DNA from: Siderastrea radians | Taxonomy: Eukaryota; Cnidaria; Anthozoa; Scleractinia; Rhizangiidae | Length of the DNA: 64,000 nucleotides | Assembly (NCBI GenBank): GCA_964017195.1 | Contig: OZ024887.1 | Location: forward strand, 2,360,881-2,424,880 | Reading direction: 5' to 3' | Shown: positions 9,941-20,627 of the stretch, in pieces | Layout of the letters: each line of letters opens with the position of its first letter | Numbering within the stretch: the first letter of the stretch is position 1 | Program-made: the position numbers and the translations under genes | The notes under the pieces: model-generated | What the model saw: the letters and a program-made list of their open reading frames with translations, nothing else | Told to the model about the DNA's origin: nothing | Databases searched by the model: none

Positions 9941-12900
9941 GTAAGGTTCAAACAACATCAAAAACTTTTGTAAAAAGACAAGGTTTAGATTGTATGTATG
10001 CGTTCTTGCAGCTACAGCAATCTCTAATGATATATCAGGATAAATTGCACGTCATACAAATACATATTGAAAATACCATCTTCCTCATATAAAAACCAAA
10101 AGATATCTGAAATCGTTTATACCCTATTGCACGGCACAGGCAACGTTTCAGATGCCTCCTATATTTTATACTTATTTTAAGCTTTGTATAAAATAATTGT
10201 ATAAAATAATTGTTTTAGTATAATTTTGAGATGTAGACATCAAAAAGTTAGCGGGTAGCGCGGTGCATATAGTATTAACATTATAGCGGAGCCAGCGCGC
10301 TAGCACGTCAGCGGAGCTCCATTGCTAAGGAAATTTGGTAACCTGTCAAGCCAAAAAATTTTGGTAGTGACGTAATAGTCACGTGACCGTCCGTCCGTAC
10401 ATCCGTACGTCCGTACATCCGTACGTCCGTCCGTCCGCACCAGAGGGCTACCAATACACTTCATACACTGGATATAACCCTGTGCTGAATCCCGTGTGTT
10501 TTTGGCGCGAAATCGCATGTTGACCCGCGTTGTAGCAAAACAAGCAAAGACAACAAAAGTCAAAAACAAATTTGTTAATGGAAAAAAAAGTTCAAGGAAC
10601 ACTCAGTTGTCTTTTTGGTAGAAGGGGAAAAGTTCAATTTAGGCGAAAGAAATTAGGCGATAAAGTTCAGGCAAAAAGTTCAAATTTGCCTCGTCGGTTC
10701 TGTTCAAACTCGGTCGGCACACCGCTTGAGTTCGCAGCTTTTCGCAGCGGTTTCGACACCAAATATAACAGAGCTAGTGCTTTTTGGTTTTTTTCTGTCC
10801 ACAACCATGGTTGTTACGGCGTTTCGAACACATTTTGCAGGAAAAACACCAGCATTTTCACGCTGATAGGCAGCTTGTCACGAAGGAAGAAATAAGTATT
10901 AAAATTAACTTCTAAAGCAACGTCAAACGCCCATGGCCTAGTGGACTAATCAACGGCATCTTACGCTGACGAGCCGGCACTCAGCGGCAGCAGGAATTTT
11001 TTTGCTTTTTGTTTCTTTGTTTTTTTTTAATTTAACGACTTGAATGAGAGTATTTTCACAAATTAATAACTGCCAGCAAAAACAAAACAAAAAAACAAAA
11101 AAAAAAAAAAACCAGGCAAACAAAAAGGGGGGCTCCGCTTTTAGGCTTGGCTAAATCTATATATTACTAATACCTAATACATAACTTAATTTATTCATAC
11201 TCTCTCAGAAGATATTTTTTCTGTTTCCATAAGGTCATGTTTTTTATTAATTACTGCACGGAAACAATCTTTTTTTCTGTAATAAAACTCATCTTTACTC
11301 TTCCATAATAAAAAATTGCTCCCGGCGGGGTTTGAACCCGCGACCTTCGCATTACTTCAGCAACCTCGGCGGTTGTCGCCAGTACTGCTTATAAGTACGA
11401 CGCTCTAACCGACTGTGCTACGGGAGCTAGATGAAGGTCTAGAGATCTTTTGGTGGATTTATTAAAATGGTTGAAAAGTTTGTTGTCGTTGTTGCTTACT
11501 TTTTCTGTTTCCATAAGATTATGTTTTTCATTAATTACTGCACGGAAACAATCTTTTTTTGTGTGATAAAACTCGTCTTTATTCTTGCAGCACCACTGTA
11601 TTACGTAAAGCGAATACCAGAAGCCGAAATACGTATTCTAGGCACAGTTGAGAGCCAGCGACAAGAGAGAAGCTCACCGGTTACTTATGCTCCTCAACTG
11701 GAAAAAACCACCATTGAGTCAGAGACAGCGATTGCACCTGAAAGAATCTCGGAGGGAAATGTTGAAGAAAGCAAGAGAGACGTGAGTCTTGAGGAACTCT
11801 TGAATGATGACAGCAAGAAAAGAGAGAAAAGGAAAAACAAAGATAAAAAGAGCATCGAAAATGAAAACCACATCAAGACAAGATTCAGGTCACAGAAAAA
11901 GTCAGTGCACTCAACTTCAACGGGTAAGCGATTTCTTTAGCCATTTGTTTCAAAGGAAACTGTCCAACTTTGCCCGTCTGCGTACATCATCAGACAACGT
12001 CACGTTCGATGAAAATGTTCCTTTCACGATGGTGTGCTCTGAATATTTCATTAATAAAAATTTACTTATGTTTTTATTTATATGTCGTGGTAGGCTTATT
12101 GTTATAAAAATAGAGATAAGTGAAAATGCGTGTTGACGCAAAGTTCATGGTAACGCATGAAGTACCTTCAATTGTGTGCCGCGTCACATTTGCTTGTTGT
12201 TACAATTCGGCTACCAAAACCGTGAGCGCCGAAAGTGTTCCTGGAATGTTGTTTGTGCTACGACTGACCAATTAGATTTGTGTTAAACTTGACTGATCCA
12301 TGAATGTTTCCCCCTCGGTATGTCACTGGTTTACAATCAACATTCCAGAAACGCTTTCGACATTTACGGTTTTATTAGTTGCACTGTGATTGAACGCCAT
12401 GTGATATCTTCAAACAGAGCTGAAATGGCCATCCGGAACTTATGGTCTTCCAAAGCCAGTTGATGGCTGTCCAGCGGCCGATGGGTTTGAATGGAAGACT
12501 GGGTGCCACTTTCACGACACCGAGGACGACGGGACGGAAAATCAGCATTCTGACAGTTTTCATTTGGCGGGTGAATTCAGTGACGAGGGAATTAAACATG
12601 AATTCTGTATTAAGACGGAAGAAGATGGTGGGGGAAGGTAAGCAAAATGGCAAATACTGTTATGATTAAAATAAGGTTTTTTTTTACAGTCATAACTTTT
12701 AACGGAGTATTTCAATCATCGTGGCTATTTTATTTGTGTTCTACCGATCACAGCCACCAAGACGCCAGCTACCTTTACGCAATAGCAGCCAAACATTCAA
12801 TTTTTTGGCCAAGAACGACGGGTAAAGGTTAGCTTTAGGGTTAGCCTTTAAGCATGCCAACTCATTTTGCATAAGAAAGCTATCCAAACAAGAAAAATTA

Positions 12901-15900
12901 GACAAGAAAAAAATTGCACGGACAGCCCCACCGAACGAGTGGACCAAGACAATTTGAAAGTCAGGGGAAGTTTTGAAGTTTTGCTGCAACCATATCATCA
13001 GACGGATAAACCATTTTTTTAACAAATAAATTGATCTATTACATCGATATGTACCATTTTCAGGTGGCCAGACGGCAAATATTGCATCTATAAAAAAGGT
13101 TCCGACTGTCCCTCTGGTCTTGACGAAGGCTTCGTTATTTGGGATGACGAAAACAAAGACAATAAGAACTCCAAAGATGGCGAGTTGCCTGAAGGGCTCT
13201 TCAACGAAGACACAAAGATCTTCTTTTGTTGCAGTACATCTGGATCTGCCGACAAGGAGATCACGTTACCTAACAAGTCACCATTCTTACTGTTTGCCTA
13301 TGAGTCTATTCTTTGTCAAAAGGTGAGTCAAGTTGACACTCAAAAGTTTCCGCATCCAAATAAGGCAGCTGACAGACTTAACTTGGAGTGGGGCAACTTT
13401 ATTTTTGAGTTAAACAAGCAAAAACGTACAGCGCGAACTGACAAACACTCCATAACGCAGCTGCTTTTCCTACAATCTAGAAACTTTTAGAGGATATCTG
13501 AATCTGTGAATTGGATTCCTTAAAACCACTTAAAATCGTAGACTGTTGCAGTTTTCAAACGGAGGAATTTGTCACCAAGTGGACATTTTCAGAGCAAATC
13601 TCACTAATTCAAGAACCTTTTATCAAACTTTTCAAATCCCCCCAACAAAGACAAGTGGTTTCGTCGCTGTCCGTTTTTTATATTTACACTGTAATTCAAC
13701 TTTCACTCATGTCCCTCATGCGATGGGTGGGCTACGAAATCCACCGTACCGAAAAAGATGGAGACTTTTACCCATAACTATCTTAGCGCACAAAACCCTA
13801 AAAACGCTCATCAAAACGCAAAGAAAAGCTCTAAAAACTTGAAACTTAGCATACACAATTTTGCTAGTACAGGGACAAATTTATGACAAAAAACATGGGT
13901 TCTAATGGTTTGCAATTTTTTGGTCAAAATCCCGACCCTTGGGACTGGAAAATAATTCAAATTTGATAAAATGTCCACACCTGGGGATGACAAAACCGTG
14001 TAATGACATGAATAAAAAGTAATGAAGTAATTTGAAATAAACGTTTTTAATCCTGTTTTAATGTCGAAGGTAGATTGAAAAAGATTGAAGTTGTATCAAG
14101 TCAAGGAAAAAAAAAAACAATCCCCGAGAGTTGTAGATTGTTCCCCAGTAGCGGAAAAGGTGTTGAGAGGATATTGCATTCATTATTAATTGAGCTTCAA
14201 TTATCTGTGCTGGTACTAAGTGATCTGAGCTGTATTAAGTATTGGAACCACACCGAATTAATTAAACAGGAACATTTTTAATGTACCTTTCCAGAAAGAC
14301 TACATAGTGAAATACTACGATTAAAAAAGGCTGAAAATCCAGTTTTGGTTTCACCAAAATTGAATTACAGTATTCTTCAAACAACCTTTACATTATACTG
14401 AATACGAGATGGAACACTGTAGTGAATTGCATTATAAAAATATAATAATTAATGCCATCGTTACACACTTTCCGACCTTTGAGTTGGATTATCCAAGATG
14501 GCATCTCTTCTAGCACGAGTTTAGGACGCAGTACTCTGCACGGTCAAATTCAAATGGACCCAGTCCTCTACACGGTCAAATTCAAATGTCCGCAGTGTGG
14601 GGCAAAATTTGTGGTCAAATTCCCCAGAAAGGGGACAGCAGAAGTGTTCAAATGCCGCACCTTTGCCCGTACCCCCCCCCCCCCCGCCTCCGTCTAAACA
14701 TTGATATGTGCATAATGTGCCTATTTAGGTTCGCAAGGTATTTTGGTAAAATGTACAGCTGCCACCTTTTTCCGTACGGTGGATTGACTGAATCGGAGTC
14801 AAAAGGAATTATTGTCGGTTTTCTGATTCGTATGTAAGTGTGCAAAAAAGGTAAAATTAAACGTAACAAAACAAACAATTCAGTCACTGTGTTCTCAGAA
14901 AGACTTGCACTGGAACCCAGCTATGCTAATGAAACTGACGGTTAGAAAAAAATGCTCCCGGCGGGGTTTGAACCCGCGACCTTCGCATTACTTCAGCACC
15001 CTTGGTGGTTATCGCCAGTATTGCTTATAAGTACGACGCTCTAACCGACTGTGCTACGGGAGCTGGATGGAAGGCTGGAGACCTTTTTGGTGGATTTATT
15101 AAAATGGTTGGAAAGTTTGTTGTTGTGATATCATATCGTATCCGACATCATTTTCAAGCTTAGAAAATGTTATTTTAAAAGTTTTATTATGTAATCTTCT
15201 TATATATTTGACGCAAGTACAAAAGTTGACCTCCACACGAGCACTTTCGCATTCGCTTGTGATAGATAACTTAGGATTGATAACTGATCAGTGAGAAAAC
15301 CACCACGTCAGTTCTGCTAACAGTTTTTCTTTTATGTGAAACTTGCAAGTCCACCTGAGAACGAAGCTTACACGGTCCTAGTGTCAACACTAAATCACCA
15401 TACGTTTTGTTTTAGGTAAAGGGAATGAAGGTGGTTACAGAGTTCGTCAAGTTTGACGACGAGGATCGAGGAAATATTGATTACGAAGGAGGCGAATACC
15501 CGTATGGTATTCACCGAACAGACAAGGACCACATGTTCTTCCTCTGTTACTACACGCCAGAAAAACAAAATGGTAGTATTGTGCCAGGTAAGTAAGAAAA
15601 TGAACTATCTAAATTTTTTTTTATCCACCCCTCACTTCCTTTTTCAGTGAGGGAAGGGAGTTGTATGAAACCGTGGGTTGCGTACCTTGGCCTCAGCCCC
15701 AAAGTTATGTACATTTTCTCTTTTGGGTCAGTTTGATAGTATAATATACATGGTTCCACAAGCTTCTATCTGTAAACACAAACGGTGTATAAGTAAACTT
15801 GTTCTACTTTTTACTTTCTTTTTTACTCAGTTTGATCGACAGTTCTATTCACTCTTCGGTGTCTAGCTTGGGCTAGAACTTTGTTTGATCGAAAACCGTC

Positions 15901-17446
15901 TCCTGTAATGTTGTTTTTTTTATTATTTACTTTCACATGTCATCTATTTACTTATTTATTATCAAATTAAAAAAAGTGATGAAAATACGCTAAACGTTTG
16001 GAGTCCTGTCTCACGACCACCTCGTTATTAGGTACTTCAGTTTTCCTAGCTCGAGCAAAAGGTAATAATGCCATTACTTTCTTAATCTGACCACGACCAG
16101 TCGGCGGTGGTCATATGAACTGGGTTCCATAGTACTATAGGAAATTATATTTACTATATGATGCAATCAATATGTAAAAGGATTTCTCCCATTGAAAAAT
16201 ACCGTACGGATCTTTTAATCACTTGCTAACTAATGTGTTCTTATTTTTTACAGCCCATAAAAAAGATTCCTCGAAGAAGATTGCTCTTAAAAGTGAATTT
16301 AATAAACACAAGGTGAAGCCGCAGGAAAAGCAAGTAGATAAACTGGAGGAGCTGGAAAAACTGCGGAACTCCGAGAAAATGATGGATGAATTTCTCGCCA
16401 GCACTGCTCCACAAAACAAAGAAACAAACAAAAACGAGAGAACAAAGACTATCATTAAAACAATCAGAGTAAGTTATTCCCAACAATAGCATTGACATGT
16501 CTGAGTGACTGACTGACTGATTGACCAACTCTCTGACTCTGACGGACTGAGTAGCTGTCTGACCTAATGACTGACTGGCTAACTGACGCCAGATTGACTG
16601 ACTGATTGACTTACTGACTGACTTATGGTACACTAACTGACTGACTGACTGATTGACTGAATGATTGACTGACTGACTGATTGACTGACTGACTGACTGA
16701 CTGACTGACTGACTGACTTGGACTGTATGACTGACTGTCCGGCTAACTTGGCTGACTGACTGATCAAACCAATTCACTTATTGACTGCCATTTTGGAATT
16801 AAGCATGTGCATTTTTATTCATTGATTATACTATAGATATTGATCGACTGACTGATTGATTGATTGATTGATTGATTGACTGGATGACTGACGGACTGAT
16901 TGCTTTCTCGCTATTATTTAATCAGAAATAATTCATTCAGTCAGTCCATCAGTTACTCACTTTCCAATTTTTATTGGTGAACGTTCGCTAATATGTTTCT
17001 TGCTTCAAGAATTTACTTTTTACGACTCATTAACCTTAGCTCTATTTTCGTATTTATTAAAACCAAACCTTTACGTCACAATTCTTAATCCCCAGGTCCC
17101 CGAGCGTGAAAACACTACATCAATAGTGGTAACAACAGCTGGTATAGTGCTGGGAATCGTGATTTTAGGAGTTGTGGTGGGAGTTGTAGTAATAAAACAC
17201 ATCCGGACAAACCGTGATGGCATCAAGATTGATTCACTAGATGAACCAGTTTACACGGCATCAGCATCTTCACGGAGAAGTAGCTTTACGACTTCAGAAG
17301 ATGAAGTAGAACTCACGGAGGCTGATTTTGAAGATGAACTTGTTGAAGATCAATATTTACCGTCTGACTCTGAACTTAAGTCAGGCTTAGAACTCATGTT
17401 TCTCAAACAACAAAGACATTATTGGACAAGAAAAAAGAAGCCTTGA
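9871..17446 (+). CDS. Membrane-anchored ApeC-domain (apextrin-like) protein, gene B, complete
   Basis: Seven exons join with matching phases and GT-AG borders: 9871-9940, 11591-11923, 12418-12637, 13064-13322, 15416-15587, 16254-16468 and 17096-17446 (stop TGA). The total of 1620 nt gives 539 residues. Residues 1-23 form a signal peptide, and 24-134 a charged Lys/Glu-rich linker. Residues 135-351 are the ApeC domain (WPSGTYGLPKPVDGCP, HDTED, FCIKT, WPDGKYC, DCPSGL, FFCCS, LPNKSPFLLF, CQKV, FFLCYY). Residues 352-423 form a second charged, coiled-coil-like stalk, about 433-456 a transmembrane helix, and 457-539 an acidic, Ser/Thr-rich cytoplasmic tail. A type-I membrane form of ApeC suggests a cell-surface recognition receptor. 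The structure is seen in the sequence; peptidoglycan or microbe recognition is inferred from amphioxus homologues. Confidence 0.88.
10388..10436. repeat. CCGT/CCGTAC simple repeat
   Basis: Within intron 1 of ApeC gene B, units of CCGTAC, ATCCGTACGT and CCGTC are tandemly repeated over about 50 bp. No function is evident. Confidence 0.6.
11218..11590 (+). repeat. Duplicated ~87-bp intron end flanking a tRNA gene
   Basis: The segment TTTCTGTTTCCATAAGG... to AACTCATCTTTACTCTTCC (11218-11303) recurs at 11503-11590 with few changes. The second copy ends in the real acceptor TTCTTGCAG of ApeC gene B exon 2. In the first copy the position of the acceptor is replaced by sequence leading into the tRNA-Ile at 11317. 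Confidence 0.65.
11317..11427 (-). tRNA. tRNA-Ile (UAU) with intron, copy 1
   Basis: On the minus strand this is a 111-nt tRNA gene. It has a 7-bp acceptor stem GCTCCCG/CGGGAGC with discriminator A, a D-loop AGTCGGTTA, anticodon stem TCGTA/TGCGA, anticodon loop CTTATAA and T-arm GCGGG-TTCAAAC-CCCGC. An intron of about 38 nt follows the anticodon, as is usual for eukaryotic tRNA-Ile(UAU). One A-A mismatch sits in the D stem in all three copies. It lies in intron 1 of ApeC gene B, antisense to it. Confidence 0.88.
11591..11923 (+). CDS. ApeC gene B exon 2 (charged linker)
   Basis: The exon follows TTCTTGCAG and ends before GTAAGC, phase 1 to phase 1. It encodes about 111 residues with no recognised domain, increasingly rich in Lys, Arg, Glu and Ser towards the end (SKKREKRKNKDKKS). 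Gene A has no equivalent. Because it is symmetric, skipping it would leave the frame intact and place the ApeC domain next to the signal peptide, as in gene A. Confidence 0.7.
12216..12373. mobile_element. Short inverted-repeat MITE next to an ApeC exon
   Basis: The left end AAAACCGTGAGCGCCGAAAG...CCTGGAATGTTG is repeated inverted at the right end (CAACATTCCAGAAACGCTTTC...ACGGTTTT). It ends only 44 bp before ApeC gene B exon 3, so it spans much of that intron's 3' half, including the likely branch-point zone. Confidence 0.55.
12418..15587 (+). CDS. ApeC gene B exons 3-5 (the ApeC domain)
   Basis: Exons 12418-12637, 13064-13322 and 15416-15587 encode the whole domain. Exon 3 gives WPSGTYGLPKPVDGCP, HDTEDD, SFHLAGEFSDEGI and FCIKT. 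Exon 4 gives WPDGKYC, DCPSGL, IWDDEN, KIFFCCSTS and the LPNKSPFLLF block. Exon 5 gives VKGMKVVTEFVKFDDED and ends at DHMFFLCYYTP. The paired cysteines of the family are all present and there is no stop or frameshift. Confidence 0.88.
13323..15415 (+). other. Intron 4 of ApeC gene B
   Basis: This 2.1-kb intron contains tRNA-Ile copy 2. Near 14540-14640 there are reiterated GGTCAAATTC strings and a run of C at 14673-14688, resembling parts of the MITE at 30531-31015. No additional exon was found. Confidence 0.4.
14953..15063 (-). tRNA. tRNA-Ile (UAU) with intron, copy 2
   Basis: It has the same stems, anticodon loop and T-arm as copy 1, with a few changes confined mostly to the intron. About 60 bp upstream of its 5' end (GGTGGATTTATTAAAATGG...) also matches copy 1, showing that both come from one duplication that included flanking DNA. 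It lies in the intron before ApeC gene B exon 5. Confidence 0.88.
16254..17446 (+). CDS. ApeC gene B exons 6-7 (stalk, transmembrane helix, tail)
   Basis: Exon 6 (16254-16468) encodes a lysine/glutamate-rich stalk with heptad-like leucines (VDKLEELEKLRN). Exon 7 (17096-17446) begins VPERENTTS, continues with about 24 uncharged Ile/Val/Gly residues (a single-pass helix), then a basic stop-transfer segment KHIRTNRD. The tail is rich in Ser, Asp and Glu and ends WTRKKKP. A YxxS-type tyrosine occurs in the tail, but no classical ITAM is visible. Confidence 0.8.
16500..16920. repeat. Degenerate (GACT)n satellite
   Basis: About 400 bp of GACTGACT/GATTGATT repeats lies in intron 6 of ApeC gene B. 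It opens a false frame of Ser/Gln/Val repeats on the minus strand (16241-16777), which is not a gene. Confidence 0.85.
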
Positions 17447-18607
17447 TTTTTGAGACGGTTGTTATTGTAGCGTAGAAATTTAGAGTGTAACGCACGGGTG
17501 AAGGCTCTACGGGACGCCTTGCTGCAAGGACTGCAGAGCGAACAAGACAGTTTGTAGGCTCTGCAGCAGGTGTGGCGGGTTGTCCGGCTTTCACAAAGCA
17601 ATACGAGGCAATTTACATCAACGAAAGTCCTAAACATAGTCTTATAGCATTCCGCATGGGATTACTTGCAAAGCAGACATTTTTGGCGGGCGAATCTTTT
17701 CTCTTCGTGTGTGTGTGGCAGGCACAATATGCACACAGTGTTTCGTCTTTTAGCCTGATTTTAACTCCCTCGGCAGTTTTATTTTACTCTCTCTCTCTCC
17801 CAGACTTCCTTTCTTTTCCTTAATTCAAGAAGTATTTAGCATTCGCTCGCCAAAACAACCGCGTTCACTGCATGCAAGCTATAGCTACGTAAAGAGGAAT
17901 GTAACTTAGTATCGTGTGCGACATGGCCGTCACCTCGATTCACGGTGACACATTACAGTGTAAGTTTTATTGTATAAATCCCCTTTCTAAACAATAAGTC
18001 TAATATCAGGACCAATTTGTGAAAATGAAATCAATGTGTAGTGTAGCTTGTGTACGACCACATGCTTCACTCAAGAAAAATACCCGATTTTTCTAAAGGA
18101 GCGCAAGGTTTTCGTAAAATCTCCGATTTGTCTTTGGGAAGCGGGCGGCTGTCTACAGGCGATAAGTTGTTTGTAGCCTAAGATCTACTGAAGTGCTTTC
18201 ACACTTTCAGGTGGCTCTTTTGTGACTTAAGCTACAATGACACACGGCAACTAAAAGCAAACCTTCTCTTTTGTAAAAAAAAAAAAAAAGGAAAAGAAAA
18301 GAAAGAAAATTATATTTGTGTCTATCTTCACAATTCAAGTTCTTTGAATTACACACAGATTTATGTTTCTGCAACATCGCTGAAAAAAAAGCAAAGAATT
18401 TCCGATCGTCGTCCAGCTAGTATCAATAAAGCGGACCGTTCCAGCTTTTTGCGTTCAGTCAGGAGAAGGACGAAAAGGTGATCACGGATAACTCTCCCTC
18501 AAGATGTAAAATGTGCCTGTATGTTATTAGTGTTGTTGTCTACATATTCAGTGATAACGATTTGTATTAAAATAAACTCAGTTATCTACAAATTGTTAAG
18601 CAGTCTC
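17447..18607 (+). other. 3' UTR and downstream region of ApeC gene B
   Basis: Sequence after the stop codon has no further exon. Candidate poly(A) signals AATAAA occur at 18425 and 18571; which one is used cannot be told. The first 150 bases after the stop are relatively GC-rich. Confidence 0.4.
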
Positions 18608-19073
18608 TTAAGGAGGCTCGCAACAGTTTTTTTGGCCTTGGAGTGTATCTTTTGAAATCAAAATTTCGCATAGAAGTGTTAAGTTTTATCTTTATTGAAA
18701 TATTGGAGAAAATTGCAGGAATGACCAAAATCAGCCCGTAAAAAATGAATCACGATTTACTTGGAAACGGTCTTACAGATTTTTCTCTAATTGTGCCTGC
18801 AAGTTGTGTAGGTTGAGTAGTTCAAATAGTTCAAGTTTCGTCATAAATTGTCTGACTAGCTTTCGAGACATTCGACATTATTTAAAATGAGGGGCTGTCC
18901 ATTACCGTTGCTATGGTGACGGCTGTTGCTAGGAAACCAATGAAAAAATGAACTTTGGTCATATGTTGAAAAGGTGGTGTAGTATCAAGGAAATCGAAGT
19001 TTATCTTCTATGCGAAATTTTGATTTCAAAAGATACACTCCAGGGCCAAAAAAACTGTTGCGAGCCTCCTTAA
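18608..19073. mobile_element. TTAA-flanked MITE, ~80-bp inverted repeats
   Basis: TTAA at 18608 and 19070 flanks ends reading GGAGGCTCGCAACAGTTTTT and its exact inverse. The inverted arms continue through the AAGATACACTCC and TTCGCATAGAAG blocks. No ORF is inside. TTAA duplication is typical of piggyBac- and Kolobok-type transposition. Confidence 0.8.
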
Positions 19074-19638
19074 ATCACAGGGTAAGATGGGTCCGTATAT
19101 TAAAAGCTTATTTTTATAAGGTGGCTTAGGACTTCTCCTGCCCTTTGAGAAGTTAAAGAATAGCGATTGAAAATAATTAACTGGATTCATTGAGACTTTC
19201 ACAGTTTAAGCCAAAAAACAAAGGATATTCACTTAATTCTACCATTAAAACATTCGTGTTCTGCTATTCATTCCTTTATTCGTCCGGGGCACTTAACCGT
19301 CTTAATATTACAAGAAAAACGAAAATCAACATTCCCCGTATATGTTTGAGTGGCTGTCTGTTATAATGCTAAATACTTCAAGGGTTATTTATTGGACAAC
19401 CGTCAGGCTGAGAAGCAAAGAGATACTTGATTTCGGGTTCCTGCCATAGTGCTCTGTTGTCACACATCCAGTTAGGCGGTAGAATTCTCCTTTATTTCAA
19501 TTTGAGTAATTGACCAAGTTTCCATTGATGCCAAATATGTTTATTTATAGTTTGAAAATCCTCTCTCGTACTGAAAATCCTTATAATAATCCGTATTTCT
19601 AAAACAAATGAGCAAAAAAATCCACTTCTTAAAAAAAT

Positions 19639-19749
19639 TGCTCCCGGGGGGGCTCGAACCCCCGACCTTCGCATTACTTCAGCACCCTTAGCGTCAAGCG
19701 CTAGTACTGCTTATAAGTACGACGCTCTAACCAACTGTGCTACGGGAGC
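19639..19749 (-). tRNA. tRNA-Ile (UAU) with intron, copy 3
   Basis: It has the same acceptor stem and CTTATAA anticodon loop. The T-arm is GGGGG-TTCGAGC-CCCCC, a compensated variant, so pairing is kept and selection is likely. Its flanks are unrelated to those of copies 1 and 2. It lies between ApeC gene B and the Ig-receptor gene. Confidence 0.88.
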
Positions 19750-20548
19750 TGCCTGAGTGATCTGAGTCATATTCTATGGTGATTTTCAAATAACCGTTTT
19801 ACCTAAATCCTGCCACCAATTCGACTGGTTAAAGGTTATTGTTCATGGAAAAAATGAAAGCAAAGTTTAATATGACCCAGCCGAGCAAGAAAGAATAAAA
19901 AAGTGATAGCAGTTTCGGTGGAAATTTGTTGCATAAAAACTGCACTTCTAATCATCATGAACATAAGACCTCAGTTAAGATTTCACGTTGGTCATTTAAT
20001 TTTGACGGTTTACTCAGTTAAAAAGCAAAGCGTAGCGTAACTCTGTTACTCAGTTTTAAATGAGAAATAGAAATATGGTGAATGTATTGTTAAGCTCAGT
20101 CACATGATAAGTGGTCTGCATTCAGTTCATGTCAAAAAGCATGGGAAGGTTTTGTCCTATGCGCGCATACCTCCTTCTCCACAGTCACTTGTTGTCGTTT
20201 TGATGAGGGGAAGGGGTAATACGACTTCCCCAAAAACGACTGCCGATGAGGTAAATGCGCGTGAGAGCTGAATTTATTTTTCTCATGATATATTTTATGG
20301 AGCGCACGTGCCTACCACTGAGAGCCCATCAGTGAGGTTCAGATCGCCATTGGAACCATTTTGCACATTTTTGTCGGATTTTAATTAAGTAAAGTGACAA
20401 AGTTAGCAAAGACAAGTGCGACCAAAATTTCGAGGTGGAATTCGCCAAATTTGAGCTGGACCTCTTTTTTTCTTTGGAGTGATCTGGAGTAGTCAGATCA
20501 GTGTTTACTGCACTCTATAAGCCAACGACCACGACCTCAGTGGCGGAA
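19750..20548. other. Intergenic, with a possible diverged MITE
   Basis: No exon was recognised. At about 20168-20252 there is an imperfect inverted pair (TACCTCCTTCTCCACAGTC...GTCGTTTT against AAAACGACTGCCGATGAGGTA). It resembles the 9-bp-TSD MITE at 40946-41020. Confidence 0.4.
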
Positions 20549-20627
20549 ATGCTAACCCTTAGCATTGTGCAGGGGCTGACTTGCACATTGCTTTCATACA
20601 GTTTATCGGTTCAGCGTTATAACAATG
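20549..20627 (+). CDS. Ig-receptor gene: candidate signal-peptide exon
   Basis: The ATG at 20549 opens MLTLSIVQGLTCTLLSYSL, hydrophobic with a plausible cleavage region. The exon ends before GTAAAT in phase 1, as needed to join the discoidin exon at 21633 (giving Gly then CSPYDE). The frame is open further upstream, so an earlier start is possible. Phase and position support it; there is no direct proof. Confidence 0.5.

Noticed and set aside
10920..11000. Box-A-like GGCCTAGTGGACTAATC
   Set aside because: No box B or cloverleaf follows at the right distance.
11467..11590. N-terminal extension of ApeC exon 2 with its own Met
   Set aside because: It is intron sequence before a good acceptor (TTCTTGCAG), and phase agrees with the signal exon at 9871.
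16241..16777. 178-codon minus-strand frame rich in Ser-Gln-Val repeats
   Set aside because: It is the translation of a degenerate GACT satellite and the antisense of ApeC gene B exon 6.
19492..19674. 60-codon minus-strand frame
   Set aside because: It overlaps the tRNA-Ile at 19639-19749 and is a chance frame.
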